35,916 bases of DNA, from positions 1-35,916 of the forward strand of contig CAJQOD010000014.1 of assembly GCA_905479865.1 (NCBI GenBank), in the 5' to 3' direction. Source of the DNA: an uncultured Rickettsiaceae bacterium. GTDB taxonomy: Bacteria > Pseudomonadota > Alphaproteobacteria > Rickettsiales > Rickettsiaceae. Made by a program: the position numbers and the translations under genes. Shown piece after piece: positions 8,651 to 18,148 of this stretch (its first letter is position 1; each line of letters begins with the position of its first letter). The notes under the pieces were generated by a model. It saw only the letters and a program-made list of their open reading frames with translations, had not been told where the DNA came from and made no database searches.

Positions 8651-8850
8651 AACAGAACAAACAACTTAAGAGATTACACTTTTAAAGCAAAAAGAAAAAT
8701 ATAAATCTAAAAATGTTTTCGTCCCATGAGTTTTTGACCTGAAATAATTAAGTTTGAACAAGGAATGCGATTATATACATTTTTGTGATTTGTGTCAATG
8801 GCCAGAGTGTACTTAAGAAATCGGCGCATGATTCCAACTCGCTAAAGCTT
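8651..8850. other. Rest of the 395-base gap between the APC and AGCS genes
   Basis: Apart from the possible small gene and the promoter at 8770-8798, I see no gene here. The minus-strand leader between the promoter and 8650 is about 110 bases, AT-rich, with no tRNA-like fold and no recognisable riboswitch. Confidence 0.4.
8770..8798 (-). promoter_or_regulatory. Perfect-consensus sigma70 promoter upstream of the small ORF and AGCS gene
   Basis: On the minus strand TTGACA (8798-8793) and TATAAT (8775-8770) are both exact consensus and are 17 bases apart, the optimal spacing. Transcription would begin near 8763 and run leftward into the 50-codon frame, then the AGCS symporter, the 524-residue protein and hisS. 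Confidence 0.75.
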
Positions 8851-10263
8851 CTAACTATTATTTTCCATCTGCTTTCTGGTTTTAAAAAGAGAAATCTTCA
8901 TTACATATAATATAAATACAATTATAAACCAACATATAAAAATTTCGCCGGTCAGTAATATGCCGCCATCCTTGCCAATAATCTGCTTAAATAGTAGGTA
9001 TAATGAAGCCAGCAGTGCTATCGGGGCTACAATAAATACGGCAGGGCATTTGAATGGACGCTCAACATTCGGGTGTTTAATTCTAAAAATTATTACTATA
9101 ATTGCAACTATTATGTAGTCAGTTAAAGCTCCCATGCTAGATAATTGAGCGAGTATTTCGTATGGCAAGAATGCTCCCATTAAGCTAATAAGTGTCGTAA
9201 ATACTGCAATAGTTATATATGGACTATCATATTTGTGATGAATTTTTGCTAGTGCTTTTGGCAATAGACCATCGCGAGCTATTACATAGAAGATTCTTGA
9301 TTGACCATAAATATTGATCATAATTACTGTTGTCATGCCTGCAACTGCGCCGGTTGCTACTAAAGCTGAGCCAATATTGCTGCCATTAAGTTTGAGTGCC
9401 TGCGCTAGCGGTTGTGCATTATTAAGTTCAGTAAAAGGTACAATGCCGGTTAAAACCGCCGCAACTATTATATAGACTGTTGTCGCAAAAACCAGGGAGC
9501 CGATAATTCCAATTGTTAGGTCTCTTTTAGGATTTTTACATTCTTCTGCAGCACTAGCTAGCGTGCCAAAACCAGTGAATGCAAAAAACAAGATTGAAGA
9601 TCCAAACAATACGTCATCAAACCCATTTGGCATAAAATTATCCCAATTATTAGCATCAAAATGCGGGACTGCAAATAATACAAAAACAAAGATAGCTGTC
9701 ATTTTTACCAGGACTAATATGTTATTTAATTTTTTACTCTCTTTAGTGCCAAGATAGAGCATAAAACCAACGAAAAGAACGATCAATAATGCGGGTAAAT
9801 TAATTATTCCACCTTCAAAAGGTGATCTTGTGATAGCTTCTGGTAAGGTGGCTCCGGCAGAAGTGAAAATACCCTGAACATAAGCAGACCAGCTGCCAGA
9901 TACTGCTGATGCAGCAAAGCCGAGTTCAACAATGATTAAGCTACCGATAAGCCAGGCAAACACTTCACCAAATGCAACATAAGAATATGTGTAAATACTG
10001 CCGGATGTTGGAAGCATTGTGGCAAGTTCAGTATAGGCAAGGGCAACAAAAATACAAGTAAAGCCGGCAATGGCGTATGATATCATCACAGCAGGTCCTG
10101 CATATTGCGCAGCAACTAATCCAGTTAGAGCAAATACTCCGGTTCCAACGATGGCGCCAAGGCCAAGCAGGATAAGGTCAAATGCTGTTAAAGTGCGGTC
10201 AAGTCCACTTACACTTCCAGCATTTCTAACGGAATCGAAACTTTTTTTCTTTAGAAAATTCAT
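8851..10263 (-). CDS. APC-superfamily amino acid permease
   Basis: The 470-residue protein has about twelve hydrophobic helices. TM1 carries the APC substrate-binding loop GAIVGTGVFALTG at about 36-48, TM2 the AGFTCIFVALAYTELAT stretch, and TM6 the unwound FFAFTGFGTLASAAEE. The NPKRD loop after it and the C-terminal ERPFKCP motif are typical of the cationic amino acid transporter (CAT/YfnA) branch. It imports amino acids across the inner membrane; the specific substrate is not resolved. It is separated from mnmA by 61 bases. It is the third amino-acid permease in the first 10 kb. Confidence 0.92.
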   Translation of the reverse strand: MNFLKKKSFDSVRNAGSVSGLDRTLTAFDLILLGLGAIVGTGVFALTGLVAAQYAGPAVMISYAIAGFTCIFVALAYTELATMLPTSGSIYTYSYVAFGEVFAWLIGSLIIVELGFAASAVSGSWSAYVQGIFTSAGATLPEAITRSPFEGGIINLPALLIVLFVGFMLYLGTKESKKLNNILVLVKMTAIFVFVLFAVPHFDANNWDNFMPNGFDDVLFGSSILFFAFTGFGTLASAAEECKNPKRDLTIGIIGSLVFATTVYIIVAAVLTGIVPFTELNNAQPLAQALKLNGSNIGSALVATGAVAGMTTVIMINIYGQSRIFYVIARDGLLPKALAKIHHKYDSPYITIAVFTTLISLMGAFLPYEILAQLSSMGALTDYIIVAIIVIIFRIKHPNVERPFKCPAVFIVAPIALLASLYLLFKQIIGKDGGILLTGEIFICWFIIVFILYVMKISLFKTRKQMENNS

Positions 10264-10324
10264 GAAAATATATACCTATTTCTATTTAGTTTGTCATTCT
10301 GACTATTAATTGGATAGCTTAAGG

Positions 10325-11410
10325 CTATTCGATGTCTCTTGTTATCCATCCGCCACCTAAAACCCTTGCACCTTCATAAAACACGCAGGCTTGTCCTGGC
10401 GTTATGGCTTTTTCTTGTTCAAGTAGTGTAACGCGAATTTGTTGGTCAGCTGCTACAGTGAGCCTTGCTCGAACTCCTGGAGTTGTAGACCTGATTTTAG
10501 CAGTTACTTCCAGGCCGTTTGGATTTTTATTTTTTGCCAGCCAGTTAACGTCTTTTAACCAAAATCGTGTTTTAATAAGAGCAGATTCCGACCCAACATA
10601 GACTATATTTGTTTCCGGGTCAATTTTTATCACATATATCGGGTCACCAAATGCAATGCCAAGGCCTTTTCTTTGGCCAACGGTATAATTGATGATACCT
10701 TTATGCTCACCTAGATCAAAGCCGTCAATGTGCATAAATCTACCCGGCGTGGTTGCTTTGGGACGTACCTTGTTTATAACATCACGGTAATTGCCGCCAG
10801 GTACAAAACATATATCCTGGCTGTCGGGTTTGTCGGCAACTTCCAGGCCAAGCTTGCGTGCCAATTTTCTGGTTTCGTCTTTGCTTTGCCCGCCAAGAGG
10901 GAACATAAGGTAATCCAGCTGCTCTTGAGTTGTAGAAAACAAAAAATAGCTTTGATCCTTGTCTTCGCTTGTGCCTTTATGTAGCTCTGCTGTGTTGTTA
11001 TTAATAATTTTTTGTACGTAATGTCCGGTAGCTAAAGCATCTGCATTTAATTCTTTTGCTGCTTTTAATAAATCATTGAATTTTACCGATTGATTGCAGC
11101 GTACGCAAGGTAATGGAGTTTCACCTCTGATATAACTATCGGCAAAATTATCTATTACTTCCTGGCGAAACTTGTTTTCATAGTTGAGGATATAATGAGG
11201 AAAGCCTAACTTATCAGCAACCATCTTGGCGTCATATATATCTTGCCCGGCACAACATGCACCTTTTTTTTGTAGAGCCATGCCGTAGTCGAATAGTTGC
11301 AAAGTGATGCCGATGACCTTGTGGCCGGCATTATGTATCATCGCAGCAACAACTGAGCTGTCAACGCCGCCTGACATCGCAACTACTATGGTTTTTTTAT
11401 CAATAGACAT
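10325..11410 (-). CDS. mnmA: tRNA-specific 2-thiouridylase MnmA
   Basis: The 361-residue enzyme has the PP-loop ATPase motif SGGVDSS at 13-19, the catalytic CxxC cysteine in PCVRCN (Cys102, with Cys105) and the second catalytic cysteine in DSQDICFV (Cys201), then the C-terminal MnmA beta-barrel (NYTVGQRKGLGI region). It thiolates U34 of tRNA-Glu, tRNA-Gln and tRNA-Lys using persulfide sulfur. Length and catalytic residues are complete. It is transcribed away from yidC, and its 5' region holds a candidate promoter. Confidence 0.97.
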   Translation of the reverse strand: MSIDKKTIVVAMSGGVDSSVVAAMIHNAGHKVIGITLQLFDYGMALQKKGACCAGQDIYDAKMVADKLGFPHYILNYENKFRQEVIDNFADSYIRGETPLPCVRCNQSVKFNDLLKAAKELNADALATGHYVQKIINNNTAELHKGTSEDKDQSYFLFSTTQEQLDYLMFPLGGQSKDETRKLARKLGLEVADKPDSQDICFVPGGNYRDVINKVRPKATTPGRFMHIDGFDLGEHKGIINYTVGQRKGLGIAFGDPIYVIKIDPETNIVYVGSESALIKTRFWLKDVNWLAKNKNPNGLEVTAKIRSTTPGVRARLTVAADQQIRVTLLEQEKAITPGQACVFYEGARVLGGGWITRDIE

Positions 11411-11452
11411 TGTAAAAAGTCAGCTTTTTAGTCAAGAAAATTGTAAGACGGA

Positions 11453-11481
11453 ACTATATTAAATTTTGGTAAGAAAAGCAA
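11453..11481 (-). promoter_or_regulatory. Candidate mnmA promoter
   Basis: On the minus strand TTGCTT (11481-11476) and TATAGT (11458-11453) are 17 bases apart, about 42 bases upstream of the mnmA start. Both hexamers deviate from consensus. Confidence 0.4.
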
Positions 11482-11555
11482 GTTATATTGGTATGGAGTA
11501 GTTTTTACATGGCGGCAATCACTTAATTTTCTTGATTAACTTTGTTAAATCCTAT

Positions 11556-11577
11556 AGAAGTTCTACAGAAGTTCTAC
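11556..11577. repeat. Tandem 11-base repeat in the yidC leader
   Basis: AGAAGTTCTAC occurs twice with no gap. The period of 11 is close to one DNA helical turn, and each unit contains the near-palindrome AGAAGTTCT. It ends 24 bases before the chosen yidC start. Confidence 0.6.
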
Positions 11578-11601
11578 AAATAGTATGAAGTGAAGTTTTA
11601 T

Positions 11602-13302
11602 ATGAATTATAGTTTTGTAAATCTGGTTGCGGCAATTATTCTGTCAGTGGCAATAGTTTTTGGCTGGCAGCATTTCTATGAGAAGCCACGTCTTGAAAGG
11701 CTTGCTGATGAGATGAAGACGTATAATCAGCAGATGGAAACTATAAAAACACAAGGGAAACAGGTTGCAGTTACTTCCGTTGTTAAAAGAGATAAAGCGA
11801 TTGAGGCAAGCTCGCGCATTTTGATTAAATCAAGGCTATTATCCGGTTCAATTTCATTAAAAGGTATTAGGTTTGATGATTTAACTCTCCTGCAATATCG
11901 TCAGGAACTTGAAGAGAATAGTCCACCAGTGGCATTATTTTCGCCATCAAATTCTGAGAGTTCATATTTTGCTGAAATTGGTTGGTGGAGTAGCGATAAG
12001 AGCATAACTTACCCTGACTCTTCAACTGTCTGGAAGACTGATGGAAAAGAACTGACAGCCGGTGGTGTTGTGAATTTATATTGGACCAGCCCAGAGAATA
12101 TTAAGTTTAAAGTGTCTATTGCCTTAGATGAGAACTACCTGTTTACCATAAAACAATCTACTGAAAACAATTCAGCCAGGCCAATATCTACCCAATATTA
12201 CGGGTTGATTAATCGTGTTTATGAAGAACAGGCCGATCGCATGGTTAACATATTGCATCAAGGTATGGTTGGAGCAATTGGTGCTGAATTGCAGGAATAT
12301 TCTTATGATGCGCTCAAGGATGAAAAGAAAAAGAGTTTTTCTCAAGGCGAAGTTAACTGGTTAGGAATTACCGATAAATATTGGCTTGCAGCATTTATTC
12401 CCGACCAAAGTGAGCAGTACAGTGCTAACTATAATTATGCAATAAAATCCGGCAGGGATAAATATCAGGCAGACTTTATTTCCTCTGCAAAACTAATTGA
12501 GTCAGGTGGTAGTTTTGAGCTGACGCACCATTTATTTGCCGGAGCTAAAAAAGTAGATTTGCTCGATAAGTATGAGAGTCAGTATAATATTAAACTATTT
12601 GACCGTGCAATTGATTTTGGCTGGTTCTATATTTTGACCAAGCCAATTTTTAATGCGATGAATTTTTTCTATAGTTATGTAGGAAATTTTGGCATAAGTA
12701 TTATGATTGTGACGATTCTGATAAAGCTGGTTATGTTTACTCTGGCTAATAAATCTTATCGTTCAATGAAGAAGATGAAAAATCTACAGCCTGAAATGGA
12801 ACGCCTGAAAGAGTTATATGCCGATGATAAAGCTAGGCTGAATCAGGAAGTTATGGGGCTATACAAAAGAGAGAAAGTGAATCCTATTTCGGGTTGTCTT
12901 CCGCTTTTAGTGCAAATCCCTGTATTTTTTTCCATATATAAAGTGTTGTATGTGACTATTGAAATGCGGCATGCGCCTTTTTTCGGTTGGATTCAGGACC
13001 TTTCTGCACCAGATCCAACGACAATTTTTAACCTGTTCGGCTTGCTGCCGTTCACCCCTCCAGGGTTCTTAATGATTGGAGTTTGGCCGTTAATTATGGC
13101 AGCAAGTATGTTCCTGCAGCAAAAAATGAGTCCACAACCGGCAGATCCGGTTCAGGCGCAAGTAATGAAATTCATGCCGCTGATGTTCCTGTTTATGTTT
13201 AGTGGTTTTCCGGCCGGTTTGTTGATATACTGGTCCTGGAATAATGTACTGTCAATTGTTCAACAATCTTATATTAATAAACTTGATACCAACGGTGGCT
13301 GA
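11602..13302 (+). CDS. yidC: Membrane protein insertase YidC
   Basis: The 566-residue protein has the architecture of Gram-negative YidC (Oxa1/Alb3 family): an N-terminal helix (about 5-22, ending [11 protein letters not shown]), a large periplasmic beta domain, then the conserved five-helix core starting near [19 protein letters not shown]. The core carries the cytoplasmic hairpin [16 protein letters not shown] and [16 protein letters not shown]. YidC inserts and folds inner-membrane proteins alone or with SecYEG. A GTG four codons earlier (11590) is also possible; I chose the ATG at 11602 because a purine-rich GAAGTGAAG precedes it and MNYSF fits the family start. It heads the yidC-engB-argB-like set. 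Confidence 0.96.
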   Translation: MNYSFVNLVAAIILSVAIVFGWQHFYEKPRLERLADEMKTYNQQMETIKTQGKQVAVTSVVKRDKAIEASSRILIKSRLLSGSISLKGIRFDDLTLLQYRQELEENSPPVALFSPSNSESSYFAEIGWWSSDKSITYPDSSTVWKTDGKELTAGGVVNLYWTSPENIKFKVSIALDENYLFTIKQSTENNSARPISTQYYGLINRVYEEQADRMVNILHQGMVGAIGAELQEYSYDALKDEKKKSFSQGEVNWLGITDKYWLAAFIPDQSEQYSANYNYAIKSGRDKYQADFISSAKLIESGGSFELTHHLFAGAKKVDLLDKYESQYNIKLFDRAIDFGWFYILTKPIFNAMNFFYSYVGNFGISIMIVTILIKLVMFTLANKSYRSMKKMKNLQPEMERLKELYADDKARLNQEVMGLYKREKVNPISGCLPLLVQIPVFFSIYKVLYVTIEMRHAPFFGWIQDLSAPDPTTIFNLFGLLPFTPPGFLMIGVWPLIMAASMFLQQKMSPQPADPVQAQVMKFMPLMFLFMFSGFPAGLLIYWSWNNVLSIVQQSYINKLDTNGG

Positions 13303-13400
13303 TTTTGGGGTGATATCACTCTTAAAATGCGGATTAAGTATAAGCTTCACTTGTCTAAATTCGTATAAAAATCATAAGAATGAATGGGTGATTATTTATA

Positions 13401-13994
13401 ATGAGTGGTATTAAGATTTTCCGGCAGGAAGCAAAATTTATTGCCGGAGTTGCAAGACCCGATCAATTTCCAAGATTGTTGTTGCCACAAATAGCTTTTT
13501 TTGGTAAGTCTAATGTTGGTAAATCAACTCTAATTAATACGATTTGCAAGCGTAAATCCTTGGCTCGAGTGTCTCATACTCCGGGGCGTACCCAGCAGAT
13601 CAATTTTTTTTCTGTTGCCAAGAAGTTGCTGATAGTCGATCTGCCCGGCTATGGCTTTGCTAAAGTGTCTAAAGCCCAAAAAGCTGACTGGCAAAAGCTT
13701 ATTACCTATTACCTGCATAGTAGTGAACATTTACGGCTAGCGAACATTCTTATCGATGCACGCCGGGGAATCAAAGAGAATGATATTGCCATGATGGAAC
13801 TTCTGAAAGCATGTGATAAGGAATTTCAAATTGTTCTGACAAAAGCAGATAAAGCTAGTGTAGATGAGAAATCTTTGGTAGAAATGAAAGATTATCTTAC
13901 AACTTCAGGATGTTTATGTAATGTCATCGTCACTAGTAGCAAGAGCGGTAAAGGTGCAAAAGAACTGCAATTTAGCATGGTACAATTCATTTAG
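13401..13994 (+). CDS. engB: Ribosome biogenesis GTPase EngB (YihA/YsxC)
   Basis: The 197-residue GTPase shows G1 (GKSNVGKST at about 35-43), G2 in the HTPGRTQQINFF region, G3 (DLPGYG), G4 (TKAD) and a G5-like SSKSGKG near the C-terminus. EngB assists late assembly of the large ribosomal subunit. The single-domain size is normal. The gene lies 98 bases after yidC and 32 bases before the argB-like gene, the order found in many alphaproteobacteria, so co-transcription is likely. Confidence 0.96.
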   Translation: MSGIKIFRQEAKFIAGVARPDQFPRLLLPQIAFFGKSNVGKSTLINTICKRKSLARVSHTPGRTQQINFFSVAKKLLIVDLPGYGFAKVSKAQKADWQKLITYYLHSSEHLRLANILIDARRGIKENDIAMMELLKACDKEFQIVLTKADKASVDEKSLVEMKDYLTTSGCLCNVIVTSSKSGKGAKELQFSMVQFI

Positions 13995-14026
13995 CAATTA
14001 TGAGAAATTTAAGTTAAGGCATGTGA

Positions 14027-14842
14027 ATGAATGATGCAATGCTGGTCAAGAGAATAATTAAACAGGCTGCAATAATCAAGGATCAGATTATAGTAATCAA
14101 GCTGCCTACCATAATCATAGATAATGAGAAATTACTGACTAACTTTGCCCAGAATGTACAATTACTGAATCTGAGCGGTGCTAGAGTTGTTATTGTGCAT
14201 GAATATGAAAGCATCGTTGCAGACAGGCTAAGAGAATTAAGTGGAGTACAAGACCTTGAATCTTCACATTTTGGCCAGGATAAATTATCCGAATTTGTGG
14301 AGATGATAATATCAGGGCGTATTAATCGTGATATTGTTACAAAATTATGTACGAATGCTGTACAAGCCGTGGGAATTTCAGGAAAAGACAGACATCTTAT
14401 CATTGCCAAAAAATCTAAAGTTGTTACGAAGAAGCCGACCGACATTTACGATGCTTCTTATGTGGGTGAGCCGATGCTGGTTAATCCTGAGATTTTGCTC
14501 TCTCATGATGGTAGTGATATTATTTTTGTTATCTCGCCAATTGCCTGTAATGAGAAAGGTAGAACCGTGATCATGGATTCGGATAGTACCGTATCTATGA
14601 TAGCTGCTTCTGTAGGAGCTGATCACCTTATTATGTTAGGTGATGAAGATTTTCTTACCAGAAATGAAATAAAAGTTGGTGATGAAGCGGGTCTGCAAAA
14701 GATCATAGAAAATAGTAGTGAAGTTTTTGCTGATTGCCAGTCGATAAGGGCTGCAAGATATGCCTTAAAGCATGCTGAGTGTTTAGTACATTTTTCTGAT
14801 GCAACGAAAATTGATGCATTATTGCTTAGTTTGTTTGGTTGA
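14027..14842 (+). CDS. Acetylglutamate kinase (ArgB)-like protein with lost active-site glycines
   Basis: The 271-residue protein aligns with the amino-acid kinase family, and its position after engB is where alphaproteobacteria keep argB. Conserved remnants include EMIISGRINRDIVTKL, AVGISGKDRHLI and a GEPMLVNPEILL region. However, the nucleotide-binding KYGGxAM is IKLPTII here, the substrate loop HGGGPQI is HEYESIV, and NADxxAG is DSDSTVS. Without those glycines, acetylglutamate kinase activity is unlikely. The frame is intact over its full length, so it is not an ordinary pseudogene. No other arginine gene is in the window. A retained regulatory or structural role is possible. Confidence 0.8.
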   Translation: MNDAMLVKRIIKQAAIIKDQIIVIKLPTIIIDNEKLLTNFAQNVQLLNLSGARVVIVHEYESIVADRLRELSGVQDLESSHFGQDKLSEFVEMIISGRINRDIVTKLCTNAVQAVGISGKDRHLIIAKKSKVVTKKPTDIYDASYVGEPMLVNPEILLSHDGSDIIFVISPIACNEKGRTVIMDSDSTVSMIAASVGADHLIMLGDEDFLTRNEIKVGDEAGLQKIIENSSEVFADCQSIRAARYALKHAECLVHFSDATKIDALLLSLFG

Positions 14843-14862
14843 ACAGTTTGCCAAAATAAGGA

Positions 14863-15459
14863 TTAACTTGTTCCCCAAACGTTGTTTAAGCGCTGGGCGC
14901 GTCCACATCTCCAGGAATAATATTTATATCGTTTAGGATTTTTGATTTTATAATCCTGGTGATATTCTTCGGCATCGTAGAAGATTCCGGCTGATAAAAT
15001 CTCAGTTACGAACTGATTGCCAAGTTCATTCTCGGCTTTACGTTTTGATTCTTGAGCCAGAGATAACTGTTTCTTATTTTGATAAAAAATTGCAGCACTG
15101 TAAGCAAACCCTTTATCACAAAATTGTCCCTTTGCATCAAAGGGATCGATATTATGCCAAAAAATATTCAGCAATTCACTGTAAGATATGATTTTTGGAT
15201 CATAGGTAATTTTTACGGCTTCCTTGTGTCCTTCGTGATTCTGATAAGTAGGGGTCGGCATTCCGCCGCCCGTATAACCTGCTCTTATGGAAATAATTCC
15301 AGGTAATTTTTCATTAGTATCGTGATTGGTAAAGGCTGCTGCCCCGCACCAGAAACACCCCATTGCAAATATGGCTTCCTTTTGTACTCTGTCTTTTGCC
15401 ATGATATTATTGCTATATGTAATAGTAATTAATAGTAGAACTGCAAATAAATTTTTCAT
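14863..15459 (-). CDS. msrA: Peptide methionine sulfoxide reductase MsrA, probably exported
   Basis: The 198-residue enzyme has the catalytic GCFWCG motif (Cys35, Cys38), the GYTGGGMPTPTY and NHEGHKEAVKITYDP motifs, DQF-like DAKGQFCDKG and Cys-containing C-terminal segment YSWRCG. MsrA reduces the S form of methionine sulfoxide. The first 21 residues (MKNLFAVLLL with cleavage likely after NIMA) look like a signal peptide, so it probably works in the periplasm. It ends 20 bases from the convergent argB-like gene and starts 16 bases after addB stops. Confidence 0.95.
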   Translation of the reverse strand: MKNLFAVLLLITITYSNNIMAKDRVQKEAIFAMGCFWCGAAAFTNHDTNEKLPGIISIRAGYTGGGMPTPTYQNHEGHKEAVKITYDPKIISYSELLNIFWHNIDPFDAKGQFCDKGFAYSAAIFYQNKKQLSLAQESKRKAENELGNQFVTEILSAGIFYDAEEYHQDYKIKNPKRYKYYSWRCGRAQRLNNVWGTS

Positions 15460-15475
15460 AAGCCGCTTAAACTTT

Positions 15476-18148
15476 TTATAATCGCTTTGCTAGATGACTA
15501 TAATCATCGTACCTCATAAGATTAGGTTCGACAACAAAATTTCTGGTGTTAACATAATGCTCAAGCAGAGATATCAGACCATGTTTGTGTTTAAGTAAAT
15601 CGCCTTGTTCAAGGGTTATTTCTGTAGTTTTGATATATGGCTTGCTGCTATTAATTTTAACATATATGAGTTTATGTACTTTTTCTGATTCGATGGCAAA
15701 CCCGCCTTCAGATAGTACAATTGCCTCAACTAGTAACTGCGGTGAGAGTCCGGAGATTACTTCTTTTTTTGTCGGCACGACTCCCGTTTTGTAGTCAAGA
15801 ATTGTTACAGTACCATTTTTGTCAATTTCGATTCGATCAGCTATGGCGATTATATTGATTTTCCAGCTGGCAATCTCAAGTTCAAGCTGACCTTTAATTT
15901 CGCTATATGTATGAACGGAATCCTTGCGGCGTTTTTCGTCAAATTCTATGAATTCCGGTGCAATGGCTGCCAGTTTTGTACTCCACGATTTTTTGCTATT
16001 CTCGGGAATAATATTATTGCTCTCTAGTGCAGATTCGGCAATTTCCGTAACCGCCAGTATTTTATCTACCTTGCTGCTATTATAGTTTTTGCTATATTTT
16101 TCCACAACCAGATGAAAAAAATTGCCGAATTCAGCTAAATTTGGCCGTTCATCTATTTCATCCATTTTACGTAAATTCAGTATTTTTTTTGCATAAAAAT
16201 TATAGGGAGCGCGGATAAGTGTTTCTATATCAGTTGCTGATACTTGTCTAGGGAATAGCTTGCTTGTAGCGTAAATGTCCGGCTCATTTTGTGAAATATT
16301 ATTTTTTTTAGGTAATGCAGTTTTTGAATATAAATTATTGCCTAATATATGCTGTAGGTGTAGAACAAGCGGAGAGGGTAACATCTGTTTACTGCTGCCT
16401 TGCCGTTTAGCTCTGGTTAGCAGGACTTTTTTATTTTGCAGGTTAAGATAAAAATCATAAAGTGCACTTCCCCAATTAGCGCAGCTACTATCCAGCTTCA
16501 GTTCCTTCTGCATACTAGTATTGAGCCAGGGGCTGCTAAAGGCCGGCAGTGGATAAACTCCTTCATTTAAATCTGTGATGATAATTAAGTCATAGTTGAT
16601 GAATGCTGCTTCATGTGCTCTACATATGGTGATGTTGGAGACGGATTTTGTATCAGATATTCTACCTCCATCAACGACTTGTTTCAAGAGTTCGGGGAAA
16701 TCCTGAGTATCTTTTAGCGCAAACTGCCAATTAATTTGGGCAATTTCAGTAAGTGATGCGGCAACATCCGGATATTTTTGCCAAATATCCGGCATTAAAG
16801 ATTCGGTTGTCTTGATTGTCTGCCTGAAAATGCTGTCAAAATTTTCTGACTCCAGTTTAATAGTTAGTATTGTATGAATATGTAAATAATATTCATTTAG
16901 CTCTACTTCAGCATACTGATTGATTAATTCTGATATAGTGTTCAGATTTGAGGCTAATCTATTTTTTTTGCGGATGAGATTTTTTAGCTCCTGTGCTTGT
17001 GGGGAATTAATCAAGGGGTGCGAGAGGAGTGTAAAGAAAGTTTTAGAGTTAAACTTGCAGCACAGATGTTCGGCAATCAATAAAATCAGTGAAATTGCAT
17101 GTTGCCCAAGAATATCGACTCCAAACAAATCGTGATAATTCAGGTTATATTTGTCCAGAAACGTGCAATATTGTTCTTTTGCCTGTTGGTTATGTGCGAT
17201 GATTGCAATTTTACCGGTATTGCTTATGTTCAAGCATTTTAGTGCTATGTATTCGGCTTCATGAAAGATGTTGTCAAATTCAACGTAATCTATAGCTTGC
17301 TCCAGAACATCGGAAGAGCCAGGAACGACCAGCTTATCAATCAGGCTGGGTTTTGTTGTGCCAAGTGAGATTAGTTGATCATTATTATAATCAATTAATT
17401 TCAGTAATTTATGCGTCTGATATAGTGCATCTTCAGGAGAAAATTCAGATTTTTGATCAAAATTGGGAGTTGGAGATAATATTATATGAGCATTATTTAG
17501 CCCTGCTACATCTTTGATAAATTCATTACTCATCAAATTATTACCAGTGACTCCGGCGAGTAAAAGAGAGTCTTGTTGATTGTTTTTAAGTCGTTTTAGT
17601 TCAGCTTCGAATATTAATTTTTGATAAGAAGCACGTGTCATTTTTTGCAGGGAACTTATTTTTTCCTGCCAATTATGCAAAGCATAGCTGAGAAAATCAT
17701 ATATTGTATACCAGTGCTGTGGTTGATCGAGAGCCGGCAGATCTTTTAAGTCCGGTAGACTGATATTATTTGCTTCAAACTCAAAAAACAAATTGGCAAG
17801 TGATGGAGCAAGCCTAAGGCTCTGGGACAAATCATAGTTCAATTTTTTGTATGAGTGAATTGTTCCAGCCAGGGTAATTTTTTCTTCCAACTTGCTGATT
17901 GTACCAATTTGTTCAGAAGGGATCTTAAAAATTTCGTCACTTTCTGCTACCAGTTCGCCAAGTGGGATGATGGTCGGGAGTATGCCGGACTTAAGCTTTT
18001 CAATCAGCACTCTCTGCAATTCAGTGCAAAGCAAGCCGCTTGGTAATATGATTTTTAGCTTTGAAAAATCATCAGCAAAATGCGCGATAGCAAAATGTGC
18101 TACTTCGTGCAAAAACTTTTCTTTAGTACTGGATTGATAAATCTTCAT
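15476..18148 (-). CDS. addB: Double-strand break repair protein AddB, alphaproteobacterial type
   Basis: The 890-residue protein matches alphaproteobacterial AddB: an N-terminal degenerate helicase part (KIILPSGLLCTELQRVL at the usual Walker region, with no GKT), a middle helicase-like region with DLNEGVYP, and a C-terminal RecB-like nuclease with NFFHLVVEKYS and the catalytic ILDYKTG. With AddA it would process double-strand ends for RecA loading; addA is not in the window. An in-frame ATG 27 codons earlier exists, but the ATG at 18148 overlaps the stop of the upstream gene as TAATG, and MKIYQSSTKEKFL is the sensible N-terminus. Confidence 0.9.
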   Translation of the reverse strand: MKIYQSSTKEKFLHEVAHFAIAHFADDFSKLKIILPSGLLCTELQRVLIEKLKSGILPTIIPLGELVAESDEIFKIPSEQIGTISKLEEKITLAGTIHSYKKLNYDLSQSLRLAPSLANLFFEFEANNISLPDLKDLPALDQPQHWYTIYDFLSYALHNWQEKISSLQKMTRASYQKLIFEAELKRLKNNQQDSLLLAGVTGNNLMSNEFIKDVAGLNNAHIILSPTPNFDQKSEFSPEDALYQTHKLLKLIDYNNDQLISLGTTKPSLIDKLVVPGSSDVLEQAIDYVEFDNIFHEAEYIALKCLNISNTGKIAIIAHNQQAKEQYCTFLDKYNLNYHDLFGVDILGQHAISLILLIAEHLCCKFNSKTFFTLLSHPLINSPQAQELKNLIRKKNRLASNLNTISELINQYAEVELNEYYLHIHTILTIKLESENFDSIFRQTIKTTESLMPDIWQKYPDVAASLTEIAQINWQFALKDTQDFPELLKQVVDGGRISDTKSVSNITICRAHEAAFINYDLIIITDLNEGVYPLPAFSSPWLNTSMQKELKLDSSCANWGSALYDFYLNLQNKKVLLTRAKRQGSSKQMLPSPLVLHLQHILGNNLYSKTALPKKNNISQNEPDIYATSKLFPRQVSATDIETLIRAPYNFYAKKILNLRKMDEIDERPNLAEFGNFFHLVVEKYSKNYNSSKVDKILAVTEIAESALESNNIIPENSKKSWSTKLAAIAPEFIEFDEKRRKDSVHTYSEIKGQLELEIASWKINIIAIADRIEIDKNGTVTILDYKTGVVPTKKEVISGLSPQLLVEAIVLSEGGFAIESEKVHKLIYVKINSSKPYIKTTEITLEQGDLLKHKHGLISLLEHYVNTRNFVVEPNLMRYDDYSHLAKRL

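Noticed and set aside
14833-14880. Imperfect inverted repeat spanning the convergent argB-like and msrA ends
   Set aside because: The stem has a bulge and a long 23-base loop, and no T-run follows on either strand. It is not convincing as a terminator.
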